Shown: positions 14,901 to 22,961 of the stretch, piece by piece
Numbering within the stretch: the first letter of the stretch is position 1
Layout: each line of letters starts with the position of its first letter
From: Pseudomonadota bacterium
GTDB lineage: Bacteria > Myxococcota > UBA9042 > PHBI01
Direction of reading: 5' to 3'
Assembly (NCBI GenBank): GCA_005772945.1
Contig: SXIE01000241.1
Coordinates: forward strand, 1-27,670
DNA length: 27,670 nucleotides
Position numbers and translations under genes: made by a program
Notes under the pieces: model-generated
What the model saw: only the letters and a program-made list of their open reading frames with translations
The model's database searches: none
What the model was told of the DNA's origin: nothing

Positions 14901-17631
14901 CCAGAATTCGGGGTCCGGGACGGATCCCGACAGCGAGTGCGCGGGCGTGACCTGCACCGGGTACTACTGGGGCTTTGACGGCAAGACGTGCTACGGGCGC
15001 GTGGCGATTGCCGACACGGGCGTGCAGTGCAATGGCACGGGCGTTTGCCAGACGGCGGGCGATGTGTGCCCGGCGGCGGGCAAGGGTGCGGGGACGCTGA
15101 CGTGCCACGCGCAGTGCCAGTCGCCGACGGCCGCGACGTGCAGCGGGACGACGCCGGGTGGGTGTACGAACATCACGGGCGGCAGCCAGACGTGCGGGGT
15201 CGGCGCGTGCCAGCGGACGGTGGACCTGTGCGCGAACGGGGCGGTCCAGGCGTGTACGGCGGGGGTCGCGAGCGCCGAGGTGTGCGATGGGATCGACAAC
15301 GACTGCGACGGGTTCACGGACGCGGACGACTCGAACCTGGTGCTGGTCACCTGCGAGAACCAGAACGGTGTATGCAACGGGTCGATGCGGCCCAAGACGC
15401 TGTGCTACGGCGGGCTGTGGCACGCGTGCGCGGACGCGGACTACACGCGGCACAACGCGAGCTATCAGAGCGGACGCGAGACGGCGTGCGAGACGACCGC
15501 GACGGTTGCAGGCAAAGACAACGATTGCGACGGCCAGACGGACGAGGACTTCAGCTACACGAGCCCGGCCGGGACGGTCGTCAACGGGGCGGGCAAGGCG
15601 TGCGGCGTGGGGGTGTGCGCGGGCGGGACGACGGTGTGCGCGACGGCGTCGACGTTGACCTGCTCGAAGGACACGCTGATCGTGTCGGAGACGTGCGACG
15701 GCAAGGACAATGACTGCGACGGCGTGTCGGACGCGAGCGATGGGTCGCTGGTTCTGGACCAGAACTGCGCGAATCAGACGGGCGTGTGCGCCGGGTCGAA
15801 GAAGCCGGCGACGTTGTGCTCGGCGGGGGCGTGGCAGGCGTGTACCACCACGACGTACGACGACTACAGCGCGTACTACGAGGTCACCGAGACGCTGTGT
15901 GATGGGAAGGACAATGACTGCGTGGGGGGCGTGGACAATGGATTGACGGCACCGCTCAACGACAATCAGACGGGGGTGTGCGCGGGGAGCACTAAGACTT
16001 GTTCTGGCGCGGGCGGATGGGCTAACGGCTATTCTGGCGTGCCAAACTACAACGCCTCCGAAGCAACCCCGGACGCCAACTACCTCGACGAGAACTGCGA
16101 CGGGATCGATGGGAAGGTGACAAGTGGCATCTTCGTGGTGCCGCGGTCGTGTTTCTGGCTGTTTGGCACTCTCTATTGTTTTGGGGGCCAGGACTCCGCC
16201 TCGTGTGGAACGAGCAAAGACGCCGACTGGTGTGCGACCGTCGCCTACGCGATCGGCAGGACGGACGCCTCACGCCCACACATCTACGTTCAGGTCGGTA
16301 ACTACAACGGGATCGTCGACATCACGAAGAGCAACGTGAAGATCTGGGGCGGCTACAACACGAATTGGACCCGCGCCTCGCGCGGGACGTCGGGCAACGA
16401 GGTCCACCTCCAGAACAGCTCGGGCACTACCAGCGAAAGCCAGTTCATGACGGTGCGAGCGGTCGGCATCAGTGGTGTTGGGATATACGATCTGTACATC
16501 GATGGGCCGACCGTGAGCGGTCAGGATGGCAACGGACGCGGTCTGAGTTCATACGCGGTCTATGCGCGGTCGGCCACGCTCGAACTACAGCGCGTGACGG
16601 TTACGGCCGGAAACGGCGCGCCTGGGCAAACCGGGTCGAGCGGGTCCAGCGCCTCTCAAAGCAAGGCTCCAACAGGCGGTACGGCGTCGAGCGGATCGGA
16701 ACCATGTGATGGCGGATGCGACACAGGCCACCCTGCCGGGGGGCCTGCTGTCAGCAACGCCTGTTCTGGCTCGACGAGCACGACAAGCGGTTCCGGTGGA
16801 ACGGGGGGTAGTCGCGATTCCTCGTGCGGGTGGTGTGGATGTACGTGCGGCAGTTGTTCGGAGACTGGCGGTTCGTGGGGCGCCAACGCTGCCGTCACGA
16901 GCGGGCTCTCCGGTACCGCGGGACCAGGGGCCGGAACCTGTGCCTCGCCGTCTTACGGCGGCTACGGTGGGCGGGTGTTCGACGGGGCCGGGGGTAGCGG
17001 AGCGACCTACGGACGTGGGTACATCGAGTCATACTATTGGTACGCGTTCGACGGCGCCGATGGCACTCTCGGAGAGAATGGCGGAGGCGGCGGAGGCGGA
17101 GGCGGCGGCGGCGGGTGCGACAGCGGCGGGTGTGACGCGAGCGGCGGTGCCGGCGGCGGTGGCGGCGCCGGCGGTTGCCGCGCGGGGGTTGCCGGCAAAA
17201 AGGGCAACGGAGGCGGTGGGAGTTTTGGCCTGTTTGGCTACCTCGCAACTTTCACGGTATCGAATTCGACCCTTGTCCGGGGAAGCGCCGGGAGCGGTGG
17301 CGGGGGTGGTTCCGGGGGCACTGGGCAACCAGGCGGCGACCCCGGAGCCGCTGGGTCTGGTGGCAACCCGGGCGATGGAAATGGCGGGAAGAGCGGCGGC
17401 TATGGCGCTCGTGGGGGTCACGCGGGGGGCGGAGGCGGCGGCGCCGGAGGTGCTTCGTTCGGTATCTTCCGCTACGGTGGCGGACTCACCGAATCCGGAG
17501 ACTCGCACGGCGGCGGCGCCGCTGGCGCCGCAGGTGCCGCCGGTGGTGGTTCAATTGGCGGCACAATCGGAGTGATTGGCGAAGTCGGCGGGGCGATCAC
17601 GTGCAACGCGATCGCGCGGTGCAATCCGTAG
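11992..17631 (+). CDS. Giant modular Cys-rich and Gly-rich lipoprotein
   Basis: A 1,879-residue surface lipoprotein of unknown function. The signal peptide ends in AFLSGC (Cys21), followed by an Asp/Ala/Thr linker to about 79. A Cys-rich region (80-205) and two Asp-rich Ca-loop motifs follow (IDDDCDG near 265, IDDNCNG near 315). Residues 386-904 are four tandem Cys-rich modules of 128-132 residues, listed separately, then a partial fifth. Further Ca-loop motifs lie near 1100, 1180, 1235, 1305 and 1366 (DNDCDG, DNDCVG, ENCDG). Residues about 1380-1540 resemble the start of a right-handed beta-helix (HIYVQVGNYNG, KIWGGYNTNWTR). Residues about 1545-1875 are extremely Gly-rich with a Cys cluster (CGWCGCTCGSC) and poly-Gly runs. 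Probable roles are adhesion or a rigid stalk, by analogy only. The start has GGAG six bases upstream. Codon choice becomes less GC-biased after about 15,950. Confidence 0.85.
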   Translation: MLTMPRILALALGSLAFLSGCPSDTKQIGGPDTSALDDALDTQTGDDADDSGATATDADADDSTVDIDDVDVDDADAIACLVPAVFGCPCTGNADCLDEMCIEGPDGNVCTRSCSESCPVGSDCLNVSIGGPDPVSICVPRHTRLCRPCDADQDCQNALDPAPAVCLEFPAPEDGHFCATACAGVDCPDGYACTDVELGTDRGTARLCLPNGGTCECRPSWSELALETSCMVENAFGGCDGVRVCGAAGLTACSGATPALESCNAIDDDCDGVTDNVAAEDCTNQNEYGRCAGTYACDKEGTLTCAGPVPGAERCNNIDDNCNGQTDEAWTDCLAAGCNATEGGFIETGAASCANAQCVYASPKPCGLYTCDGGGDAGDECASACNDDSTCVESAHCDELGKVCVPDVANGGVCADASDCASGHCQNGFCCGDGDCCSQPTDCPASYASAATCEHVAICQGTRRDARCTDSQCVASEPIADDSGCGVEVLAIDCSPYLPRYCTGAGNQRPPTCSTTCASDGACAAGYHCDGTCVLDVADGTQCDEDTDCISDHCENNFCCKNGDCCAVGSDCPALYRVAAHCLDGQSCQGERTDAVCTGFECKAQVVQDDSGCGASTVANECGPYAPAKCTGAPTQSAPQCAFTCQADSECDSGFHCDFVCVPNLPDGNYCDENSDCANAHCTSNICCVGGDCCNTARDCPASYSGTPACDFPQTCQGSKDSAVCVNHVCGTTAGAADDSACSAATIANNCGAYPAVRCNGGVEQTSPTCAASCDSNSACDSDAFCDRGTCRPKQDNGGACSDPSQCTSGHCQNGFCCGSGDCCAVAGNCSAATYGTPAACDSQTSCQGTRKNPICESNQCKLGPVVGDDSACAGLEASKCGYFDSVFCSAAQEQSAPACALSCSGNSVCDDGAHCESSTCMPDQGVGGLCPGGQTQCGSGLTCVDGVCCQTACGGTCRRCDVGGNLGICQNSGSGTDPDSECAGVTCTGYYWGFDGKTCYGRVAIADTGVQCNGTGVCQTAGDVCPAAGKGAGTLTCHAQCQSPTAATCSGTTPGGCTNITGGSQTCGVGACQRTVDLCANGAVQACTAGVASAEVCDGIDNDCDGFTDADDSNLVLVTCENQNGVCNGSMRPKTLCYGGLWHACADADYTRHNASYQSGRETACETTATVAGKDNDCDGQTDEDFSYTSPAGTVVNGAGKACGVGVCAGGTTVCATASTLTCSKDTLIVSETCDGKDNDCDGVSDASDGSLVLDQNCANQTGVCAGSKKPATLCSAGAWQACTTTTYDDYSAYYEVTETLCDGKDNDCVGGVDNGLTAPLNDNQTGVCAGSTKTCSGAGGWANGYSGVPNYNASEATPDANYLDENCDGIDGKVTSGIFVVPRSCFWLFGTLYCFGGQDSASCGTSKDADWCATVAYAIGRTDASRPHIYVQVGNYNGIVDITKSNVKIWGGYNTNWTRASRGTSGNEVHLQNSSGTTSESQFMTVRAVGISGVGIYDLYIDGPTVSGQDGNGRGLSSYAVYARSATLELQRVTVTAGNGAPGQTGSSGSSASQSKAPTGGTASSGSEPCDGGCDTGHPAGGPAVSNACSGSTSTTSGSGGTGGSRDSSCGWCGCTCGSCSETGGSWGANAAVTSGLSGTAGPGAGTCASPSYGGYGGRVFDGAGGSGATYGRGYIESYYWYAFDGADGTLGENGGGGGGGGGGGGCDSGGCDASGGAGGGGGAGGCRAGVAGKKGNGGGGSFGLFGYLATFTVSNSTLVRGSAGSGGGGGSGGTGQPGGDPGAAGSGGNPGDGNGGKSGGYGARGGHAGGGGGGAGGASFGIFRYGGGLTESGDSHGGGAAGAAGAAGGGSIGGTIGVIGEVGGAITCNAIARCNP
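13147..14703 (+). repeat. Four tandem ~130-codon Cys-rich modules in the giant lipoprotein
   Basis: Copies run 13147-13542 (132 codons), 13543-13926 (128), 13927-14313 (129) and 14314-14703 (130); a shortened, diverged fifth begins at 14704. Each module contains, in order: C-x4-5-HC or FC, a D(C)xSxHCxxxxCC core ending GDCC, a DCPA-like step, SCQG or TCQG, a DDS-x-C step, and a closing PxC-x3-C. Conservation is clear at protein level but modest at DNA level, so the duplications are old. The core resembles Dickkopf-type disulfide modules; the full module matches nothing I can name. Confidence 0.85.
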
Positions 17632-17675
17632 ACGCGAGCGAGACGCGCCGCGGGTTCATCTCCCAATCGCGCGCA

Positions 17676-17906
17676 CTACGGGTCCGCGCTGCACCCGAAC
17701 ACGTGCGCCGGGCTGTAGTGAACCAGCACGCCAGACTTGGCCGTCGTCTCTGCATACACGAAGTCAGGACCGAGCGGCGCGCCGGAAGACGTCGTCACCA
17801 TGAAGACCCCGCCGTCCCCGGCCACTGACACGTTCTTGCGTCCGAGCCAGGCACCCCAGCCTAGCTCCTTGGGAACAGCGCCCATGCCGACGAAGCCAGG
17901 TAGGCT
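17676..17906 (-). pseudogene. In-frame continuation of the 17907-19379 gene after a TAG codon
   Basis: Directly after the TAG at 17909-17907 the same reading frame stays open for 76 codons to a second TAG. It begins SLPGFVG, then MGAVPKELGWGAWLGRKNV. The peptide has the Gly/Val/aromatic pattern of another propeller blade (NVSVAGDGGVFMVTTSSG) and codon use like the gene before it. It most likely was, or is, the true C-terminus. As a separate gene it would have a start at 17885 but no ribosome-binding site or signal peptide. Read-through, a recent nonsense mutation or a base-call error are the options. Confidence 0.55.
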
Positions 17907-19379
17907 CTAACTTCCAGCCAGGACACCAGCCTCGCTCCACACGCCGAAGAGAGTATTCGCGTCGCCCGGCGGGATTGCCACGGGCCAGCCCGCGATGCTC
18001 GCCGCCTGCTGAGTCAGTGACCAGACAACCAGCGTCTTGCCATATGGGAGTGCCAGCGCGATCGGGCCGGGGAATACAGCGGACGGGGAGGGCGCAAAGT
18101 TCACCGACCATCGCGGCGCGGCGCCGTCTGGAAAGAACCGACCCAAATAGACCGCTGCGCCGGGGTTCGCACCTGCACGGTCCTTTCCCGGCGTCATCAT
18201 GGTGGCAATGACGTCCCCCGGCGGGACAGCATATCCGCTCAGCAGCAGCGCGTCCGGAAAGCCCGGAACCGTCGACAACGATGATGGCGCGCCGTCTTTG
18301 TGCACCTTGAAGAGGGCCGGAATCCGATCAGCCCCGACAAGAAGCCCATCGAAATGTCCGCTCTGGGCGGGCTGATCTTCATCCAGCAGCAAGCCCAGTC
18401 CAATCAGCAGGTCGCCGTCGAGCGGGACGAGCGCCGGTGCGACATCCACGGCCGCGGAGCTCCAGGACTTCACCCAGACCGCCTCCCCCTCACTCGTCAC
18501 GCGAGCGACGTACAGGTCAGACTTGCCGCTGGCGTGAAACGACAGGCTCCCGGCCCCAACAGCAGCGAACGAGATATCGTCGACGAAAACGCCGACGACG
18601 AAAACCTCGTGGGAACCTGCCGCAAGCGCCTTGACGATCCCGCCTGGAAGCGGCGGCGTTGTCCAGAGGACGCCCCCGTCGTATTTGAGACGTTGCAGCG
18701 CGCTCATGGGCAGACTTCCGCCAAGCGGGTCTTCAAGCGCACCGACGATGACGGCCTCCTCGCCGTCAGCGACGAGTGTGTGAGCAATGCCGCCATCGCC
18801 CCCGGAGGCGAGAGGCCGTCGGGCGCCCTCCAAGATCGTCCCGTTGGCCGAGAGCCGAAGGTAGACCGGTGCTTCCTCGAAGGTCTCAAGGTCGCGACCG
18901 TGACCGATGTCGATGAGTCCCCGCAGACTACCGACGACGCTCACCTCTCCGGAGGGGTGCACGGCGACGTCGTTGAAGTACAGCAATGCGTCATCCGGGC
19001 CCGTCGGCGTCAGGACCAGCGCCCAGTTCTTGGCTTCTTCGGCCGTGAACGCCCTCCCCTTGCATGTGCCAGCCGCGCACCGATCCGCCGTCGTGCACGG
19101 GTCCCCGTCGTCGCACGTCACTGCCACTTGCGCCGCGACGCACTTGCCCGCCTCGCAGCGACCGACGACGCATGGCGCGACCGCGAGTCCGCCGCATTGC
19201 TCGTCGCCGCTGCACTGCGCCGGCACGTCGCCACTCACGGGCGTGTCGGTCGCCTCCGACGACGTGTCCCCTCCGGTCGTCGCGCCCCCGGTCGCGTCCG
19301 CCTTGAAATGCGGGGGCGGGAAACACCCCGCGACGCCCGTGCACAGCACCAGGCCCAGCCGCTTCGTCGCTTGCTTCAT
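17907..19379 (-). CDS. Propeller-like lipoprotein, probably truncated by a nonsense codon
   Basis: A 490-residue lipoprotein. The signal peptide ends in GVAGC (Cys19), then a Gly/Thr/Asp linker, a Cys-rich segment at about 54-110 (CSGDEQCGGLAVAPCVVGRCEAGKC, CDDGDPCTTADRCAAGTCKG) and beta-rich repeats. These resemble SBBP-type beta-propeller blades, for example the VVGSLRGLIDIG step and the KSDLYVARVTSEGEAVWVKSW step. GGAGG seven bases before the ATG at 19379 fixes the start. The frame ends in a TAG at 17907 mid-pattern and stays open beyond it. It converges on the giant lipoprotein gene. Function unknown; extracellular or outer-membrane location is inferred. Confidence 0.75.
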   Translation of the reverse strand: MKQATKRLGLVLCTGVAGCFPPPHFKADATGGATTGGDTSSEATDTPVSGDVPAQCSGDEQCGGLAVAPCVVGRCEAGKCVAAQVAVTCDDGDPCTTADRCAAGTCKGRAFTAEEAKNWALVLTPTGPDDALLYFNDVAVHPSGEVSVVGSLRGLIDIGHGRDLETFEEAPVYLRLSANGTILEGARRPLASGGDGGIAHTLVADGEEAVIVGALEDPLGGSLPMSALQRLKYDGGVLWTTPPLPGGIVKALAAGSHEVFVVGVFVDDISFAAVGAGSLSFHASGKSDLYVARVTSEGEAVWVKSWSSAAVDVAPALVPLDGDLLIGLGLLLDEDQPAQSGHFDGLLVGADRIPALFKVHKDGAPSSLSTVPGFPDALLLSGYAVPPGDVIATMMTPGKDRAGANPGAAVYLGRFFPDGAAPRWSVNFAPSPSAVFPGPIALALPYGKTLVVWSLTQQAASIAGWPVAIPPGDANTLFGVWSEAGVLAGS

Positions 19380-19441
19380 CGCTCGCCTCCCGCACGTCGC
19401 GGAGAGTCTACACCGAACCCGTCAGGGCCCGCACGTCGGGC

Positions 19442-19470
19442 GTGACAGCGGTCCGCGACCTCGCTAAGGT
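19442..19470 (+). promoter_or_regulatory. Predicted pheS-pheT promoter
   Basis: GTGACA (19442-19447), exactly 17 bp, then TAAGGT (19465-19470). The start site would be near 19477, about 20 nt before the pheS ATG, leaving room only for the ribosome-binding site. There is no space here for an attenuator leader peptide or T-box of the kind that controls pheST in some bacteria. Confidence 0.5.
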
Positions 19471-19496
19471 CCGCCTCCCGGAAGGGGAGGGATCCG

Positions 19497-20540
19497 ATGC
19501 TCGCACAGCTCGACGCACTTTCTGACGAGGCCCGCGCGGCCATCGGCGCGGCCGCCGATGAGGCCGTTCTGCGCGACCTCGAGGTGCGCTATCTCGGCAA
19601 GAAGGGCGCCGTTACCGAGCTCCTGAAGGGCATGAAGGACGTCGCGCCCGCGGACCGACCGCGCGTCGGCGCCAAGGTCAACGACGTGCGCGCGCTCGTC
19701 GAGAGTGCCATCGCCGCACGCCGCGACGGGCTCGAGGCCGAGCGCATTCGCGCGCTCTGCGCCGATCCCCATTTCGACGCCACACTCCCGGTCGCGCTCC
19801 CGAACGTCGGCGCGCTCCACCCGCTGACCCTCGTCACCGCGCACATCGAAGAGGTGTTTCGCGCCATGGGATTCATGCTGCTCGACTACCCCGAGGTCGA
19901 GAGCGAATTTCACAATTTCGACGCGCTCAATATCCCGGCGACGCACCCTGCGCGCGATATGCAGGACACCTTTTGGCTCGATACGCCGGGGCAGCTCCTG
20001 CGCACGCACACGTCGACCGGCCAGGTGCGCACGATGCGCACGTTCGCGCCGCCGTTGCGCGCCATCTTCCCGGGGCGCGTGTTCCGCTACGAGTCGGTCG
20101 ATGCCTCGCACGAACACACGTTCCATCAGGTCGAAGGGCTCATGGTCGATCGCCATGTGTCGGTCGCCAATCTCATCTATTCGATGAAGACGCTGCTGTC
20201 GGAGATCTTCGAGCGCGACGTGACGGTGCGACTCCGGCCGGGCTATTTCCCGTTCGTCGAGCCCGGCTTCGAGCTCGACATTCAGTGCCAGGTCTGCGGC
20301 GGGACGCCCGGTGGACAGGGGTGCTCGGTGTGCAAACATTCGGGCTGGGTCGAGCTGCTCCCGTGCGGCTTGGTGCACCCGAACGTGCTGCGTCACGGCG
20401 GCCTGGATCCTGCCGAATGGCAGGGTTGGGCCTTCGGGCTCGGGCTCTCGCGGCTCGTCATGATGAAGTATCAGATCGAGGATATTCGGCATCTCTTGGG
20501 CGGCGACCTCCGCTTCGTCCAGCAATTTCGTCGGGGCTGA
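19497..20540 (+). CDS. pheS: Phenylalanine--tRNA ligase alpha subunit
   Basis: A 347-residue catalytic subunit of cytoplasmic PheRS, which charges tRNA-Phe as an alpha2-beta2 tetramer. Visible features are the N-terminal coiled coil with YLGKKGAVTELLKGMK, the RTHTSTGQVRTM block, class II motif 2 (FRYESVDASHEHTFHQVEGL) and motif 3 (GWAFGLGLSRLVMMKYQIED). A C-x2-C...C-x2-C cluster (QCQVCGGTPGGQGCSVC) precedes SGWVELLPCG, seen in many bacterial PheS proteins. Length is normal (about 340). The start has a GGGGAGGG ribosome-binding site. Three bases separate it from pheT. Confidence 0.98.
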   Translation: MLAQLDALSDEARAAIGAAADEAVLRDLEVRYLGKKGAVTELLKGMKDVAPADRPRVGAKVNDVRALVESAIAARRDGLEAERIRALCADPHFDATLPVALPNVGALHPLTLVTAHIEEVFRAMGFMLLDYPEVESEFHNFDALNIPATHPARDMQDTFWLDTPGQLLRTHTSTGQVRTMRTFAPPLRAIFPGRVFRYESVDASHEHTFHQVEGLMVDRHVSVANLIYSMKTLLSEIFERDVTVRLRPGYFPFVEPGFELDIQCQVCGGTPGGQGCSVCKHSGWVELLPCGLVHPNVLRHGGLDPAEWQGWAFGLGLSRLVMMKYQIEDIRHLLGGDLRFVQQFRRG

Positions 20541-20543
20541 TCC

Positions 20544-22940
20544 ATGCGCGTTTCATGTCAATGGCTCTCTCGGCACGTCGACCTGAGTGGCGTCGATCTC
20601 GTGGCACTCGGACGTCGTTTCACGATGGCCGTCGCCGAGCTGGACGGCATCGAGGAGATCGGCGGCGGCCTCGACCGCGTGGTCGTCGGACACGTGCGCG
20701 AGGTCCAGGCCCTCGACGGCAAGAAGGTGCGTCTCACCCAGGTGGATTGCGGTCCACACGGGCTTCGCACCATCATCTGCGGCGCCCCGAACGTGGCGGC
20801 CGGCCAGCACGTGGCGGTGGCCCTCCCCGGTCAGCGCCTCGGCGATATCGAGATCCAAACTGCCACTGTCGCGGGCTTCGTGTCGCATGGCATGATCTGC
20901 TCCGAGGAAGAACTCGGACTCTCGGATCATCACGATGGCATTCTCGTGCTCGAGGGCGACGCGGCGCCTGGCACATTGCTGAGTGACGCCTTTCCCATCG
21001 CCGACACGATCTTCGTCATCGACAATAAATCCCTCACCCATCGCCCCGACTGCTGGGGTCACCGCGGGATCGCGCGCGAGATCGCGGCGCTCCTCGGACG
21101 CCCGCTCAAGCCGCTCGCGGCCGATGTCGCGGACATGCGCTGGGGCACGGGCCACCCGCTCCAAATCCACGTCCGCGACGACGCCGCGTGCCCGCGCTAC
21201 TCGGCGACGACGCTCGCCGGCATTTGCGTCGCCCCGTCGCCACTCTGGTTGCGACTCCTGCTCGGGCGGGTCGGCACGCGCGCCATCAACAACGTCGTCG
21301 ACGCGACGAATTTCGTCATGCTCGATCTCGGCAATCCGCTGCACGCGTTCGATCGGCGGCACATCGCGGGCCGCACGATCGTCGTGCGCCATGCCGTGGA
21401 CGGCGAGCGCTTCACGACGCTGGATGGGGTCGCGCGCACGCTGCAAGCGACCGATCTCCTAATCGCCGACGAGCACGGCGGGATCGCGCTCGCGGGCGTG
21501 ATGGGCGGACGCGACTCGGAGATCAAGGAGGACACGCGCGAGGTCGTGCTGGAGGCCGCCAACTTCGATCCGGCGCGGGTGCGCGTCACCGCTCAGCGCC
21601 ATGGCCTTCGCACCGATTCGTCGGCCCGTTTCGAGAAGTCGCTCGATCCGAGACTGGTCGGCGAGGCCGCAAAGAGTTTCTGTCATTTGGTGTGCGAGCT
21701 GTCGCCCGGCGCGCACGTCACCTCCGCGTTCATGGATGTCGCGCGCCCCTACGCGCCGGAGCCGGTCATCGCGGTCGAGGTGGGATACATCGAGCGGCGC
21801 CTCGGGCACGCGCTGGGCGCGGAGCGTATCATCGAGATCCTGCGCGGACTGTCGTTTGGGGTCGACGCGCATCCGGGTGGCAAATTGGACGTGACGGTGC
21901 CGTCGTGGCGCGCGACGAAGGACATCGCGATCGCCGACGATCTGGTCGAAGAGGTCGGGCGCATCTTCGGCTACGATCATATTCCGCCGGCCGCGCCGAC
22001 GATCGCGTTGGCGCGCCCGGAGCGCAACGCGAAGAAGAAATTCGAGACGGCCGTGCGGCGCCATCTCTCACTGGCGGCAGGGCTCGACGAGCTGCAGACG
22101 TACTCGTTCGACGACGACGCGTTCCTGGCGCGCATCGGCGTCGAGCCGGGCGAGCGCATGCGGCTTCGCAATCCGATTTCGTCCGATGAGCCGTGCATGC
22201 GGACCTCGCTCGTGCCGCACCTCCTGAAGGTGCTCGAGAGGAACGCGCGCGCGTTCGAGACGATCGGGGTCTACGAGGTGGGACGCGTGTTCGTGCCGGA
22301 TCCGGGCGATCTGCCGTTTCAACCGACGATGCTCGGGGTGCTGGCGGCGCGCTCGCCGGCGGAGAGCAAGGGCGAGGCAGTCTGGTTCCAGTGGGCCAAG
22401 CGGACCCTCTGCGGACTCGCACGGGCGGTCGAGCGGGCGACGCCCGTGCTGAGCGCGGGCGGCGTCTCGCAGGCGTGGGCGCATCCGGTGCGTCAGGCGA
22501 CGCTCAGCATCAACGACCAGGTCGTGGGGCACATCGCGGAGCTCCATCCGCTGGTGCTCAAGCGTCTCGACGTGACGCACGTGGGCGCGGTGATCGAGCT
22601 CGAACTGGACGCGCTGCGCGACGGGCCGACGGCGCCGACGCGCTACCAAGCGCTCGCGCGCTTTCCCGCGATGTATCGGGACTTTGCGGTGCTGGTGGCG
22701 CTCGCGGTGCCGGCCGGGCGCGTGGCCGACGCCATCCGCGAGGCGGCGCCCGAGCTCGTGGAGGACGTCGCCTTTCAGAGTCATTACGTCGGCGCCGGCG
22801 TCCCGGACGGCGACAAGAGTCTCGCCTGGTCGGTCACCTTCCGGCGCGCGGATCGGACGCTGACCGACGCCGAGATCCGCAGCGCCGAGGAGCGCATCTG
22901 GAGCGCGATCGGCGCGATCGGCGGGCGACCGCGCGCGTGA
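20544..22940 (+). CDS. pheT: Phenylalanine--tRNA ligase beta subunit
   Basis: A 798-residue beta subunit, close to the usual 795. Domains in order: an N-terminal domain (MRVSCQWLSRHVDLS), an EMAP-like tRNA-binding OB fold at about 40-150 (including HGMICSEEELGL), the B3/B4 editing domain at about 205-375 (with NNVVDATNFVMLDLGNPLHAFD and EAANFDP), B5 at about 400-475, the catalytic-like core, and a C-terminal ferredoxin-fold anticodon-binding domain at about 700-798 (RFPAMYRDFAVLV). It is co-transcribed with pheS across a 3-bp gap. It converges on the CYTH gene with a 21-bp spacer in which I see no clear hairpin. Confidence 0.98.
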   Translation: MRVSCQWLSRHVDLSGVDLVALGRRFTMAVAELDGIEEIGGGLDRVVVGHVREVQALDGKKVRLTQVDCGPHGLRTIICGAPNVAAGQHVAVALPGQRLGDIEIQTATVAGFVSHGMICSEEELGLSDHHDGILVLEGDAAPGTLLSDAFPIADTIFVIDNKSLTHRPDCWGHRGIAREIAALLGRPLKPLAADVADMRWGTGHPLQIHVRDDAACPRYSATTLAGICVAPSPLWLRLLLGRVGTRAINNVVDATNFVMLDLGNPLHAFDRRHIAGRTIVVRHAVDGERFTTLDGVARTLQATDLLIADEHGGIALAGVMGGRDSEIKEDTREVVLEAANFDPARVRVTAQRHGLRTDSSARFEKSLDPRLVGEAAKSFCHLVCELSPGAHVTSAFMDVARPYAPEPVIAVEVGYIERRLGHALGAERIIEILRGLSFGVDAHPGGKLDVTVPSWRATKDIAIADDLVEEVGRIFGYDHIPPAAPTIALARPERNAKKKFETAVRRHLSLAAGLDELQTYSFDDDAFLARIGVEPGERMRLRNPISSDEPCMRTSLVPHLLKVLERNARAFETIGVYEVGRVFVPDPGDLPFQPTMLGVLAARSPAESKGEAVWFQWAKRTLCGLARAVERATPVLSAGGVSQAWAHPVRQATLSINDQVVGHIAELHPLVLKRLDVTHVGAVIELELDALRDGPTAPTRYQALARFPAMYRDFAVLVALAVPAGRVADAIREAAPELVEDVAFQSHYVGAGVPDGDKSLAWSVTFRRADRTLTDAEIRSAEERIWSAIGAIGGRPRA

Positions 22941-22961
22941 GGCGGACGCGACGGGCGCGGC

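Noticed and set aside
11857..15453. A 1,198-residue minus-strand open frame opposite the giant lipoprotein gene
   Set aside because: It is rich in Arg, Ala and Val with no domain, membrane segment or signal pattern. It mirrors the high-GC codon bias of the real gene on the other strand, which has a signal peptide and ordered cysteines.
19380..19496. A T-box, leader peptide or attenuator ahead of pheS
   Set aside because: The predicted transcript leader is only about 20 nt, and there is no Phe-rich short frame or terminator hairpin in the gap.
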